Shown piece after piece: positions 42,969-53,943 of a stretch of 64,000 nucleotides of DNA. The stretch spans positions 238,468,297-238,532,296 of the forward strand of contig OX336396.1 of assembly GCA_946902985.2 (NCBI GenBank). The letters run 5' to 3'. Numbering within the stretch: position 1 is the stretch's first letter; each line of letters opens with the position of its first letter. The DNA comes from Meconema thalassinum. Lineage: Eukaryota > Arthropoda > Insecta > Orthoptera > Tettigoniidae. Made by a program: the position numbers and the translations under genes. The notes below the pieces were generated by a model. That model saw nothing but the letters and a program-made list of their open reading frames with translations, ran no database searches and was not told the DNA's origin.

Positions 42969-44680
42969 TCAAGAATTTTCCCAATGATGTATACATTGTA
43001 CACCGCCCAGTCATTGGGCAAATTCGTGTTGACCGACTGAAGAGTTACAAATAACAATTCGAGAGTATTAATAAACGTTACATTTGGCCTGTCTAACGAG
43101 GCGCATCATGTCAGAGCAGGATTCCTGTAGCAGTTCTGGCCGAGCACGATACATGCACCGCAATGATGTAGAGTAGCTCGTTAGAGCCTTGTAACACATC
43201 CACATCCTCTACAACTTCATGTCTCATATTACAAGATTCTCGCTATCTAGCCAATTAACATCGTAAACTAGACTGAAGACTCCATTCATCTTCGATTCGT
43301 GAGAGAAGAGTTACAATGTTGAGGATGGTAGAGACTACGCGCGTGTTTGTGACTGACAATCATAAATCATATATTTTCAATAATCTGGCTTGTAAAAGTT
43401 GAAAATCCAAAAGTAGCTAATGTGACGCAGTGGGCGTACTTTGCGTATTAAGTGAGAATTTCCTTAGTTTCTAACCCCTGATTTAATTCTAGTTTGGACA
43501 CCCTCTTTAACTGGCTTAGTACGGAGATTCTTTGTCGAATTCTTTCCCAGCCATCCTGCGGGAAACATATTAATTTTTATTGCTAACATCTGGTTACTCT
43601 CGCTAGACTCTAATCTAATTTGTTGTAGCGTGTGACCAAATATTAATGTGTCAGCTTATAGCCTCGTTATTGGGAAGAAATGTGTGTGACCCGCTTGGTC
43701 AGACCACATTGATTCTTAATGACTTTAAGGCATGTTAATGGGCTGACGTGGGAATATTTTCATGTGTTTCTTTCTCACCATAAACCCCCACCCTTTGCTC
43801 GAAAATACTTGCAGTAAGTGTAGACTCGACCAATCAGATCGAGAGAAAACTGTAACCAGTGGGTGGAAATTGAAAGAGTGGGAGACGCAAGCAAAGTGTT
43901 TAAAATAGCATGTCAAGGGTTGTTCGAGGCCTGTATTCCATTGAAGACCTGACGGTGTGTGTGCTGCCCACTCTCCCGAAATGCAGGACCAACGCTTAGC
44001 GTTGCTCGACCTGGTAGATTAAGGTAAGAAGCTTATTTAACACCCAATAATTCAACACTTAGGCTTCGCTGCTAGGTTCGCTGAAACAAAGATTGTTCTG
44101 ACATGTAAGTTAATTATTGTTATTTTACTAACCCATGTAGTTTAGAATATGTAGCATCCATGCTATAATTGTTTGTATTTGTCAGAATGAACAGGCAGCA
44201 CTTTATAGAACGAAGTTTATTGCATGCTTTTGCCTAACCATCCTTCCATATTCCCAATATATACTATAAGTTACAGGTAACGGCTTTCTCAGCTCTGAGA
44301 GACCTTTATTATTTTTCACGATTATCTGTTCGTGAAAACGATTGAAATTCGGCTCTTGGTTTTAAGTGGTTTGCCGGGTATTTAACAAAGTTCTTATCCA
44401 TGAATAGAGTGAGACAGATTGGTAACAGAAATGCACCTGGCGAGGCACTGATCTAGAGGGTCGTGGCTTCGTTACAGATTGGTGGTAGTAAAATTACCTG
44501 GCAAGGCACTGATATTGAGGGCCGACGTTCAAACGAAAGCGCCGGCAGCGTTACAGCTAATGCCAAGAATTAATATTGACTAGCATTACCCGTCGCGGCT
44601 TCGCCCACGAATATTCTAGTTGTAAAGAGTACACTTAGCAAAATCTCAATCATGAATGCTATGACTGATTTATACTTGGT
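42969..44680. other. No recognisable gene
   Basis: A fragment at 42990-43080 resembles 13040-13150 and 40805-40920. Near 44405-44555 two related segments (GGTAACAG/GGTGGTAG with TACCTGGCAAGGCACTGAT) form a short imperfect duplication. TACCCGTCGCGGCTTCGCCC at about 44588 resembles a motif common at insect repeat ends. No coding signal. Confidence 0.4.
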
Positions 44681-44692
44681 ATGAATAATCAG

Positions 44693-44922
44693 GTCGCCTC
44701 CGTAGCGTGGCGGTCAGCATGGTTAGCTGCCGCCCCAGAGGTCCTGGGTTCGATTCCCGGCTCTGCCACGAGATTTGAAAAGTGGTATGAGGACTGGAAC
44801 GGGGTCTACTCAGCCTCGGGTGTTCCAAATGAGTAGAGGGGGTTCGATTCCCACCTCAGCCATCCTCGAAGTGGTTTTCCGTGGTTTCCCACTTCGTCTT
44901 CGGGCAAATGCCGGGATGGTAC
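44693..44922 (+). mobile_element. SINE family S4, 5' half (split by the 14.2-kb retrotransposon)
   Basis: The head CGCCTCCGTAGCGTGGCGG with B box GGTTCGATTCCCGG at 44750-44763 leads into the S4 body up to GGGATGGTAC. The SINE continues at 59143. Its own perfect 12-bp target duplication ATGAATAATCAG lies at 44681-44692 and 59413-59424, so the retrotransposon inserted into an already integrated SINE. Confidence 0.94.
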
Positions 44923-47900
44923 TGTCCCCGTTTACCCGGATAGTAGGCTGTCAGATATCCGCCCCCTCAATCGGATTGCCAATAATCAATCGCACCGGCT
45001 CAGCTACATCAATGAAAATGGCACTGACAGATACTATCGAGATATGAGCACAGAAGTTAACAGGAAATCATTGTGGAACACACCAAAATAGACGGGGGTT
45101 CATACTTACCGTTACTTACCTCTTAAAAATTATCTCGGGGATTGAGTTGACAACAGGATCACTAAAGTCTGTTCACACAATAACCTCCACCATGACATTT
45201 AAAAATGAACCAGAACGAAGACGAGAACATTGAACTGTACAAAAGCTTTATTTCAAATAAAGGGTATGATTTTAATAACACAACAAACTACACGTGGCTA
45301 TCAGTAGCCCATGTCAATCTGACTACGTCCTCCTGTAGGACTTGCAAAATTATCATACAACATGAGATAAAACATATTAGCTCCCACGAGCTCCAAATAA
45401 CGTAATATTCATAACACAATTGGATTGGAAAGGAAGTGAGGACGAGACATATATAGAGCATTTGGTTTCCTTTTAATAAACATGACAATTGTATTTATAG
45501 GCGCAAGGCCAGAGTGGACGACCTCACCCGCTGATAACCAGTTGTTGGGACAGCTGCGAGCTACCCTCCAACCTGTCGCATACTGGTCAAATGGACTCCC
45601 TTCTCACATGCTACGTTACGTAAGAATACAGCTCGCTCTCTCAAGCTTTTAAATGTCTGCAAGACAACTCACATTTATATTTACGCAATTCTTTCAAATA
45701 CTTTACTCACATCCTACTGGATCATTATGATACTTCCTTAAACTTGTTAAGTTCTCATCCAAATGTTTAATAAGCTCTTAAATGTTTATAACAAAATCAC
45801 ATAAATTATTTATAACAATTAGAGATTGTTTATAATATTTGTCCAAGACAATAAAATTTTTTTTTTAAACACGCCTTTAACATCACTTTCGTTCCACATT
45901 ATTTTCAAAAATATTTACAGCATTTATTTACAATATTAACATTTAAATTGTTTAAATTATTAATTTAAGAAATACATTAACCACATGTTCATCCGGTTGG
46001 TAATTTTCATAATCGTGTGAATATAATCGACCAATGAAGGTTAGTTATACATGTTAATGTCACAATCTGGTTTAATAAAGGTTTTAATAATTATTTGTGA
46101 CGGTAATCTTCATTCAAAATCTTATCTCAAATTCTTTCAAAACTCTTGTTAATTATAACAGTAAATTCACTTGATTAATTTTCAACGAACTATGACAATT
46201 CACTCCAGCGGAAAATACTTCGCTAACAAGTTAATGCACAAACTGCATTAAAAATTAGGCCCAAAATTCATCATATATTAATCTATATGGCATCAAAAAC
46301 TTCCACAGAACTTACAAAAACTTCCACAAATAATTCTTTAACATTAATTCCTGTGGGAACCTCCTTCATATTCAAGGGCATTAAACATCAGCGACTTTCA
46401 ACACATGCGCTGCACTAGCGATTATACATTCATAGTTCCACTTAAAAATTCTTATAATCATTAATTGTTTCAAAACTGTTTTCATTTAACCTTCGTGGAT
46501 TTCATTCATGAACCGAAATGAAGTCAAAACTTGCCAATCACAAACAAATTTAATAGTGAATACGCTTATATACGCCTGTCTGGTCTATCAAAATTTAAGA
46601 TTAACATCTTAAAAGAATTGTAGTATAAAAATACTATCATCAAATAAGGTGCGACTAAAACTGCAAAGTAGTCGAATAGAATCCAATTAGACTGGGGAAT
46701 GCCAACATCATTATATAAATCTCTAATTGAGAAAAACTCCTAACAAAAGTTCTTGACTTTAATGCATTCAATAATTCATTATTAAAGTTAATCTTTCACA
46801 AAAGTGTCTATGATGCAATGTTCATTCATAACTGACGATAAATGTCTGTATTGCAATCAATTCAAATAACGATTAGTATTTCCAAGATCGTCGACAACGT
46901 AATGGATTTTAACGCTCTAAAATCATTTAAATGTTCTTCCTTCTTGATGATGACAGAAAATTGGTCAAAGTAATTAAACTGGTGTAGAATTACTTTAATA
47001 AAGTGACACGCTGTCTGAATTTAAATCTGCCATAAAAATCATTAACTTACAGTCAAATCGTGACTACAAAAATATTAATTACTGAAAAATCTAAATATCA
47101 GTCTCAACTGATTCAAAATCATTAACTATGCCCATGACATAACAATGTCTTAATAAATCGTCGAAAAAGGCATAACTCATCAAGGTGTACTGAGAATAGG
47201 AATCTCAAGCAAGAAAATAGGGCAAAATACATGAAGACAAAAATATGGGAAAAATGGTTGCTCAAATATCATTAAGAAACTCAAATACAATAAACGTTCA
47301 CGACTAACTTATCTGCCGATTGACGTTCCAGAGGAAAATTCCCCAAAGAAGACTGCTGATGGATCCATTTCACCAAGTTAAAGCTGAGCTCCATCCTCGA
47401 AATAGGAAATAGCACCCTCGGAGAATCGAACTGCTTCCTTCTCCGGAAATCGCTCTGCTCCTCGAAGACGAATAGACATCCTTCCGACAATAATCTTCTT
47501 TGTGAGTCGGGATAACCCTGACCTCTCTTGAAAAATTCCCTGAAGTTCCAGTAGACAATCGCCATGAAGTTTTTGTAAAAATATCCGAAGAAATTTCAAT
47601 GAGTATGAAATCATTTCCATGGCTGTTCGATAGTATTCAGCCTTTAATCACGAAACATGGGTGTAGATGGTATTCACCGCATGTTCGCTTGTGTGGAATA
47701 GCAATTAGCGAAGTTCCATGTTGGTATCTTACTCCGTTGAAATATGTCCCAATTGCATTAAGTCCTTTAGCCTTCCATCTGCTCTTCGGTTGTAGTAATA
47801 GAAGAACAAACTGCCGTATTAAATTGCTCCATTATACTGTAGTGTCGTGTAACAAAAGCAATCTGAAGTCTCCCTATTTCACTAGCAGCGTCAGCCGTGG

Positions 47901-48817
47901 CGTTGATTCTGGCGATACAATAGTGCTTCTCAGGTGGCGAGATAATCACTTTTGTCAGTCGTGTAAAACTGCTAATATCTTTCAAACTAATTACTCGAAA
48001 TTATTCAGCTTTTCTATATTACTTCATGAAGCACTGCACAATACAATTAGCTTATCGGCGACCGCTAACTGTTCGAAGCTAAACTTGTAGATGCATTCTA
48101 AGGTCCGTTTTAACTTCACCTAGTTTGACTTGGATCTCGTTAATGCAGTGGCTTCACCACGCGTTATAAAGACGACTCTTTTCACTACTCTTCACTTCGA
48201 CGTCTCACTAAAATGACTGTATAAGAAAAGAACTTTCACAATTAGACTTCGATGATCTGAGAATGAGATCTGAGAATGATCGGAGAATGAGACTCCTCTC
48301 TTCTGCGCAAGCCCTTTTATGAACTTCCTGAGGGGCGTATCCATCCCTTCCATAGAGTGATACTGCGTCATCGCTAAAAGTTCCAACTTCGTTAATACAT
48401 GACGGATTTTCAAAATTCAAAAACTGAAAATAAATTTCACCAAAATTCCAAATCAATGCCTCTACTGCAAATGGATTTCCACAATTCTGCATTCCAAAAG
48501 TAATAAAAATACCATAGTTTCAGCAATCTCCGTCTTCCTTTAAACTATCGTTCATTGGTCCAAGCCTTCCCTCCAATGGCATAGTTTCTTCCTCAGCAGA
48601 ATTCCTCGTTTCCTGCGACTGCGTCGTAAATCTTGGAACATTCTCGACTAAATGCTGACGTCACTGAGAATCTCAGCTCAAGTAGCCTGCTGGCATAACG
48701 TTTGCGTCATCCGTGCTTACGTCATGACTACCCACGTCATAACTATGACAACCATAACTTTCATTAAAATTTCCAATATAGCCACCGTGGTCTCTATATA
48801 ATTCAATTACGGGGGCA
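44923..48817 (-). repeat. 3' LTR of copy C (3895 bp)
   Basis: Matches 55246-59138 over its full length with scattered substitutions and 1-3-bp indels (for example near 45516, 45640, 45806, 45858). AT-rich, no long conserved ORF. Plus-strand frames at 45205-45405 and 47599-48090 lie antisense to the element. Confidence 0.95.
48163..48292 (-). promoter_or_regulatory. Candidate LTR enhancer repeats and TATA-like box (copy C, 3' LTR)
   Basis: Short repeats GATCTGAGAAT, GAGATCTGAGAAT and GATCGGAGAAT at 48253-48292 lie just upstream, on the transcribed strand, of a TATA-like CTTTATAAC near 48163-48173. The arrangement is repeated in the other LTR (58574-58613). If real, U3 is ~0.65 kb and R-U5 exceeds 3 kb. 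Confidence 0.35.
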
Positions 48818-48832
48818 TTCTCCTCTCACCAC
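48818..48832 (-). promoter_or_regulatory. Polypurine tract (copy C)
   Basis: The minus strand reads GTGGTGAGAGGAGAA immediately before the 3' LTR start TGCCCCCG. Confidence 0.7.
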
Positions 48833-48910
48833 GTTTTAGAAACAGTTGCAAATTGTTTTTAAACTCAGTGTTACAAGTATCTCAACTCTCTTGAACACGA
48901 AATTGAATTA

Positions 48911-51900
48911 TTATTGGCTTACTCTAGGATAGTATCTTTTTAAATTTCCAGCATTGAACTTGCCGTAGACGACATTATTCTCATCATCGTAGAGTTCATA
49001 ACAGTTGTTTCCATAAGCGTTTGTAATCCTAAACGGCCCCAGGAACACTAATCCAAATTTGGGGTATATTTTCTTGGTCATATCAGCCTTGACAGGTCTG
49101 CGTAATAATACAAGATTTCCAACTTGTAAGGGTGTACCAAAACGTTTTCCAGCTACTCTTTTCAATCGTTTCTCTGCTGCTTTCTGGAGTTGTTCCTTCG
49201 CCTTGTCAATCCTCTGCTGCCTTCCTATGTCGGGATCTCTAGGTATGTGGTTGAAAAGATTATCCCACGGCCTTTCTGGGTTTCTTCCTAGATGAAGTCG
49301 CATTGGCACTTCTCCTGTGCTCTCCTGCACTGTAGAGTTCAGACATTCCTCAATAAGGGGTACAAATCTCACCCAACCAGAATGATCATTTGGACAGAAA
49401 ATTCGACAGAATTTCGAAAATTCAGCCATATATCTTTCTGAGGAATTCGATTCAGGGTAACGCACGCTTGAAAATAAGTGCTTAATGCCAAGCCTTTCCA
49501 TATCCGCTGCAAATTCCACGGATGTAAACTGCGTTCCATGATCTGACAGTAGATATTCCGGTATACCAGCTTTAGGAAATACAGCATTTTCCAGTCTGCT
49601 TACTACGTTTCTCGTGTTAGCTTTCTGCATGGGACTCATTGTAACAAATTTTGAGAAAACATCCACGGTCACCAACAAGTACTGGTTACCCTGATATCCC
49701 TTCGGACAGGGGCCAAATATATCCGTCGCCATAAGTTCTTTTGGCTTAGAAGGAATCATCGCCTTCGGTTTTCCCTTTAATAAAGCAGAAGCATACTTTG
49801 CTCTTTGACATTTGTCACATGATCGAATGACCTTGGCAATGCTGGAACGCATGTTAGTCCAGATAAATCTCTCTTTAAGAGTATTAAGAGTTTTATCTAA
49901 ACCGGCATGTCCAGTTGCATGATGAGCTACCCACACTAAATTGACAACAAGTTTAGGTGGCACGACTATTCGGAGTTTTGTATGCGCAGAGTCAGCATAC
50001 TTGCATACGATGTCTCCACTCAAGACAAAGTGTCGTGAATTTCTCCGTGTAGCTTCATAGTCAACATCCGTATTGTCCATGTAACCCTTGAGGAACCTGT
50101 ACATTTTCCTTATTGGAGCGTGTCTCTTCTGTGACACAGCGATTCGGGCTAACCTCCTAACGGTTTCTTGATCTTCTTGCTCCAATTGTACATGGTGTAT
50201 CTGCACATTTTTAATAGGGTTACGTGATAGAGCATCAGCCAGTAAGTTATCTTTCCCAGGCTGGTGGACGATAGTAGCGTTAAACTGTTGGGTGAACAAA
50301 GCCCAACGTGTCAATCTATCACTCGACATGTCAGTTTGCAACATAAACTGTAGTGCTTTATGGTCAGTAATAATGATGACCTTATGTCCCAGCAGGATTT
50401 TCTTCCAGGCTTGCAAAGCTGTCACAAAAGCTAACGCTTCAAGCTCTGTCGTGAAGTAGTTTTCCTCGTGCTTTTTCAACTTCCGACTAGTGAACGCAAT
50501 GTAGTGCTTGTTGCCTGCCTCGTCTTTCTGGTATAAGACTGCACTAATGCCTATTCTCGATGCATCAGACTCAATATAGAACACCTTCTCAAAGTCTGGG
50601 TACTCCAGTTTCACATTATTTCTGAGCATCTCTTTTGCTTTCTCAAAAGCCTCGTCTGCAGCGGTACTCCATTTCCATCTGTTGTTCTTCTTGAGTAAGT
50701 CATACAGAGGAGCCATAATTTCCGAGTATCTTGGACAGTGGCTGCTAATAAATTGGCATGCACCTACAAATTCTCTGACTTGTTTCACCTTAGTTGGCTT
50801 TGGAAATCTCGTGATCGCATCTACTTTTTTCATGTTTGGATGATATCCATCTTTATCAATAGTATGCCCCAAGTAATTTATCTCCTTCTTCAAGAATTGA
50901 CATTTTCCAAAATTCACCTTGATATTGGCCTCCCTTAAATTCTCGAACAACTTTCTCAAGTGCACTAAATGTTCTGCGGCGCTGGGTGAAGATACGATTA
51001 AATCGTCAATGTAGCAGATTACATTTTCTTTCACTTCGTCAGTGAGCTTACTATCAAGTGCTCGAATAAGTGCTGGTCCACTGTTAACCATACCAAAAGG
51101 CATTCTGACAAAGACCCATGACGTCTGGTCAAATAGGAATCCAGTGTACTGCATACTATCTTCTTCTAGTTGAACTTGATAAAATGAAGACGTCAAGTCA
51201 AGAACGCTGAAACATGCTCTTCCTTTGAATTTTCGAAGCAGATCTCTAATCTTGGGTGGTCTGTCATTTTCTGGAAGAATCTTCAAGTTGATGGTCCTGG
51301 CATCGAGACAAAGACGTATCTGACCATTACTTTTCTTCACTACTGTGATGGGATTTATATAAGACGACGCCTGTTTTCTAATAATCCCGTCTACCTCCAT
51401 TTTTCTGATTAACCCTCGTACTTCTTGATAGTATTTCTCAGGAATGGGGTATATTCTCTTCTGGTAAGGGGTTTCATCTGTCAGTCTTATCTTGTATTTA
51501 TAATCCTTAATCAATCCAGGCTTTTCATCGAAAATATCTTGGAATTCCTTTATCAGATCCTCAAATTCCCCCTGAATTTCTTCAAATCCTTCAGTTTTTC
51601 TACTGGGTATTTCTTCTAAATTTTCCACTTCATTAATTATGGTATTCAAAATTTCTTCCCTAAGGTCTATTTCCAGACTGTTTTTCACGTCCTGTTTTTC
51701 TATCTCTTCTGTGATTATGTACCCATCATTAAAGCTAATACTTCTGTTCTTCATGTCAATGATAGCTCCGACCTTCGATATAAAATCGATTCCAAGCACC
51801 ATATCAAAATTGATCTTGCTCACCACAATGAAGATCTGTTCATAATTCCTTCCATTGATCTCAAAGTTCAATAACACTTGAATCTTGCATTTCACTGCCT

Positions 51901-52189
51901 TATTTTGGAATATCCCTCTCACTTTGACGGTAGAAACAGGTAGAACTGTCATGTTCTCTCCTCTTAGCAGACTTTGATAACATTCCTCTGAAATGATGGA
52001 AATAATTGCACCAGTATCCATCAGGGCTTTGTACTGCTGGCCATCTATCCGTACAGCAATAATAGGTAAGGCACATGGTCTTTCCTCTTTAACAATACCC
52101 CTCTCTTCTAGTAAATCTTCATCGGTAACTTCGTATATCTCATTAATCGTAATCAGGTGTGGTGTGGCAATGTATTTACAGGTTCTCAC
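48911..52189 (-). CDS. Pol of copy C (protease-RT-RNase H-integrase)
   Basis: 1092 residues as counted from a GTG at 52189; the frame is open upstream to the A8 run at 52209-52216, so the true entry is probably by -1 frameshift from gag. Protease DTGA is at 58-61. RT has VRMPFGMVNSGPA near 361 and catalytic YIDD at 393-396. RNase H begins at D542 (SDAS) with TDH near 608. Integrase has H757, H761, C791, C794, then D823, D883 and about E918. No frame break is visible. The sequence is only distantly similar to copies A/B and represents a different Ty3/gypsy lineage. Confidence 0.92.
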   Translation of the reverse strand: MRTCKYIATPHLITINEIYEVTDEDLLEERGIVKEERPCALPIIAVRIDGQQYKALMDTGAIISIISEECYQSLLRGENMTVLPVSTVKVRGIFQNKAVKCKIQVLLNFEINGRNYEQIFIVVSKINFDMVLGIDFISKVGAIIDMKNRSISFNDGYIITEEIEKQDVKNSLEIDLREEILNTIINEVENLEEIPSRKTEGFEEIQGEFEDLIKEFQDIFDEKPGLIKDYKYKIRLTDETPYQKRIYPIPEKYYQEVRGLIRKMEVDGIIRKQASSYINPITVVKKSNGQIRLCLDARTINLKILPENDRPPKIRDLLRKFKGRACFSVLDLTSSFYQVQLEEDSMQYTGFLFDQTSWVFVRMPFGMVNSGPALIRALDSKLTDEVKENVICYIDDLIVSSPSAAEHLVHLRKLFENLREANIKVNFGKCQFLKKEINYLGHTIDKDGYHPNMKKVDAITRFPKPTKVKQVREFVGACQFISSHCPRYSEIMAPLYDLLKKNNRWKWSTAADEAFEKAKEMLRNNVKLEYPDFEKVFYIESDASRIGISAVLYQKDEAGNKHYIAFTSRKLKKHEENYFTTELEALAFVTALQAWKKILLGHKVIIITDHKALQFMLQTDMSSDRLTRWALFTQQFNATIVHQPGKDNLLADALSRNPIKNVQIHHVQLEQEDQETVRRLARIAVSQKRHAPIRKMYRFLKGYMDNTDVDYEATRRNSRHFVLSGDIVCKYADSAHTKLRIVVPPKLVVNLVWVAHHATGHAGLDKTLNTLKERFIWTNMRSSIAKVIRSCDKCQRAKYASALLKGKPKAMIPSKPKELMATDIFGPCPKGYQGNQYLLVTVDVFSKFVTMSPMQKANTRNVVSRLENAVFPKAGIPEYLLSDHGTQFTSVEFAADMERLGIKHLFSSVRYPESNSSERYMAEFSKFCRIFCPNDHSGWVRFVPLIEECLNSTVQESTGEVPMRLHLGRNPERPWDNLFNHIPRDPDIGRQQRIDKAKEQLQKAAEKRLKRVAGKRFGTPLQVGNLVLLRRPVKADMTKKIYPKFGLVFLGPFRITNAYGNNCYELYDDENNVVYGKFNAGNLKRYYPRVSQ

Positions 52190-53943
52190 TGTCGTTGAGA
52201 AATCGGCGTTTTTTTTGTGTTACCGACCTCAAAATTCTGCTGGCTCGTAGAAGGCCCAGGATCGATTACAACATCCTGCCTTTTCTTTTGATTGTCGGCT
52301 TCTTTATCCCTTAATTCTTTTAAGTATTGCTGGCTTTCCTTCTCTCTTTGCTGATACTGATCGGGTGTCATAACCTGACCTTGAGTATTCTGGTTTCTAT
52401 TTTGGTTCTGGTTATTCCTATTATAATTTCGGTTATAACCATTATTGTTGTAATATCTGCCTCTTCCATTGTAGTTTCCTCGATTGTAGTTCCAGCCTCT
52501 TCTCTGTTGATACGGTCGGTAACCTTGTGATCTGTTATTTCTTAACTGATTATTCCTGTGAGGACCTACATTGTCAGTTTTCTCCTCGTCTGGCTTGTCA
52601 GTTTGTTGGACATGGTCCATATATACCGTATTTATTTCTTTAAACTCCTGCCTTTGACCTTTCTGTACTACGTTAGGCATTGGACTTGTGTAGTCTAACC
52701 TTCTCAGTAATTCATCCATGCTGGTTAAATCCCTGATGTTGGACGAAATTATTAGTCTCCTCACCTCAACTGGCAGCATACGAGAAATCGCATCAATTAA
52801 TTGCTCCGTTGACAATGGGGGTTGCAAAAATCTCAAGCGGGACAATTGACTCGTAAAGAAATCAGCGTACCGCGTTGGAAGAGTACTTGAGTATTTTCTT
52901 GAATGCACCTCCGCTCTTAACGAATTCTGCGCTTCTATGGACCAAAATCGTTTGATTAATGCCTCTGCAAACTCGTCAAAGTTACTGAATGTGTATCTAA
53001 ATGCGCGAAACCATTCGAGGGGTCCTCCAATCAGATATCTCTCTACTATCTTCATCTCTCTCTCTCTGGGAATGTGAGCTTCGATGAAATAATCTTTGAG
53101 GTTCCTTACATATTCGATAGGTGTCAAACTATCCGTGTTACTGAATTTTTGCGGTTTGTCTTCGAAATTCCTGATGACCGTTACGTTCCTCGGATATGAA
53201 TCCGGATAGTTTTTCCCACTATCTCGATAGTTCCACTCAGGTTCCATATTCCTCTCGTCATCCTCCTCTCTGAATCTGGATATACGTTCTTCAGGAGTCA
53301 CGTCTCTTTCTTCTGGATCTAGATTATATCTTCTGGCATAATTCCTATTCAATTCGCAAGCCAAGCCTTCTGTATCCTTGTCAGTGATTTCCGTTAAGAC
53401 TTTCTTGATTATCTCTTCTTTGTAGTTCTCCATCAAACTACCCTCTCCCAACTTCAAATTTTGCAGTTTACTCGTCGTTTCATTTACATCAGAGACAACT
53501 TTATGAATCTGATCCTTTAATGTTTGCACATCCTGATCTAGTTGTGTTCTATCGTCAACTTGTTTTTCGGATAGCAAATTTATCCTGACGCTTAAATCTT
53601 TCCTAATCTGTACTACTTCATTGTCAATTTCTATCTGAGTACTGGCAAGTTTTCTTTCAATCCTTTCCTGAATTTGGGTTACATGTTCCCCACTTGACTT
53701 ATTCCACTCGTCTTTCCATACTGCTACGTTTGCTGTTAACATTTCTGCTATGTCTACTTCGATATCCTCTTTTAATAATCTATTATGGTCTAACACCTGG
53801 GATCTCATGACCTCTACATCATACTTCAAACCTGCTAAAGACGTTGTCGTTCTAACTGATTCATCGACTAATCTAGTCGCTAATGCAGTTTTATTACGCG
53901 TACAAAGGGTTTTTGAGTTTTCTATTTCTTCCCTGACTTTATT
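52186..53943 (-). CDS. Gag of copy C (main part)
   Basis: The frame is open from 53943 with no ATG at its start; the first in-frame candidate (53829) is a TTG, so it is probably the continuation of the coiled-coil frame at 54647. Counting from 53829, residues 1-130 are predicted coiled coil. 225-380 resemble a retrotransposon-gag capsid region (TPIEYVRNLKDYF, GGPLEWFRAFRY). 426-482 are rich in Asn, Arg, Tyr and Gly (RNNRSQGYRPYQQRR, YNGRGRYYNNNGY). No CCHC knuckle is present; the basic Asn/Arg stretch may take over nucleic-acid binding. Confidence 0.82.
   Translation of the reverse strand, partial: NKVREEIENSKTLCTRNKTALATRLVDESVRTTTSLAGLKYDVEVMRSQVLDHNRLLKEDIEVDIAEMLTANVAVWKDEWNKSSGEHVTQIQERIERKLASTQIEIDNEVVQIRKDLSVRINLLSEKQVDDRTQLDQDVQTLKDQIHKVVSDVNETTSKLQNLKLGEGSLMENYKEEIIKKVLTEITDKDTEGLACELNRNYARRYNLDPEERDVTPEERISRFREEDDERNMEPEWNYRDSGKNYPDSYPRNVTVIRNFEDKPQKFSNTDSLTPIEYVRNLKDYFIEAHIPREREMKIVERYLIGGPLEWFRAFRYTFSNFDEFAEALIKRFWSIEAQNSLRAEVHSRKYSSTLPTRYADFFTSQLSRLRFLQPPLSTEQLIDAISRMLPVEVRRLIISSNIRDLTSMDELLRRLDYTSPMPNVVQKGQRQEFKEINTVYMDHVQQTDKPDEEKTDNVGPHRNNQLRNNRSQGYRPYQQRRGWNYNRGNYNGRGRYYNNNGYNRNYNRNNQNQNRNQNTQGQVMTPDQYQQREKESQQYLKELRDKEADNQKKRQDVVIDPGPSTSQQNFEVGNTKKTPISQRQ
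52209..52216 (-). promoter_or_regulatory. Gag-Pol -1 frameshift slippery site (copy C)
   Basis: The minus strand reads ACA AAA AAA ACG in the gag frame, which contains the heptamer A AAA AAA in the correct phase for tandem -1 slippage. Pol lies in the -1 frame, is open from here, and gag stops (TGA at 52186-52188) only ~20 nt downstream. A downstream stimulatory structure was not checked. Confidence 0.6.

Noticed and set aside
47599..48090. 163-codon plus-strand open frame in the left LTR of copy C
   Set aside because: Antisense to the element, no known motif, and its upstream part is broken in the other LTR (the frame only restarts at 58058 there).
48253..48292. Heat-shock element in the copy C LTR
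   Set aside because: GAA blocks recur, but the required alternating inverted GAA/TTC 5-bp units are absent.
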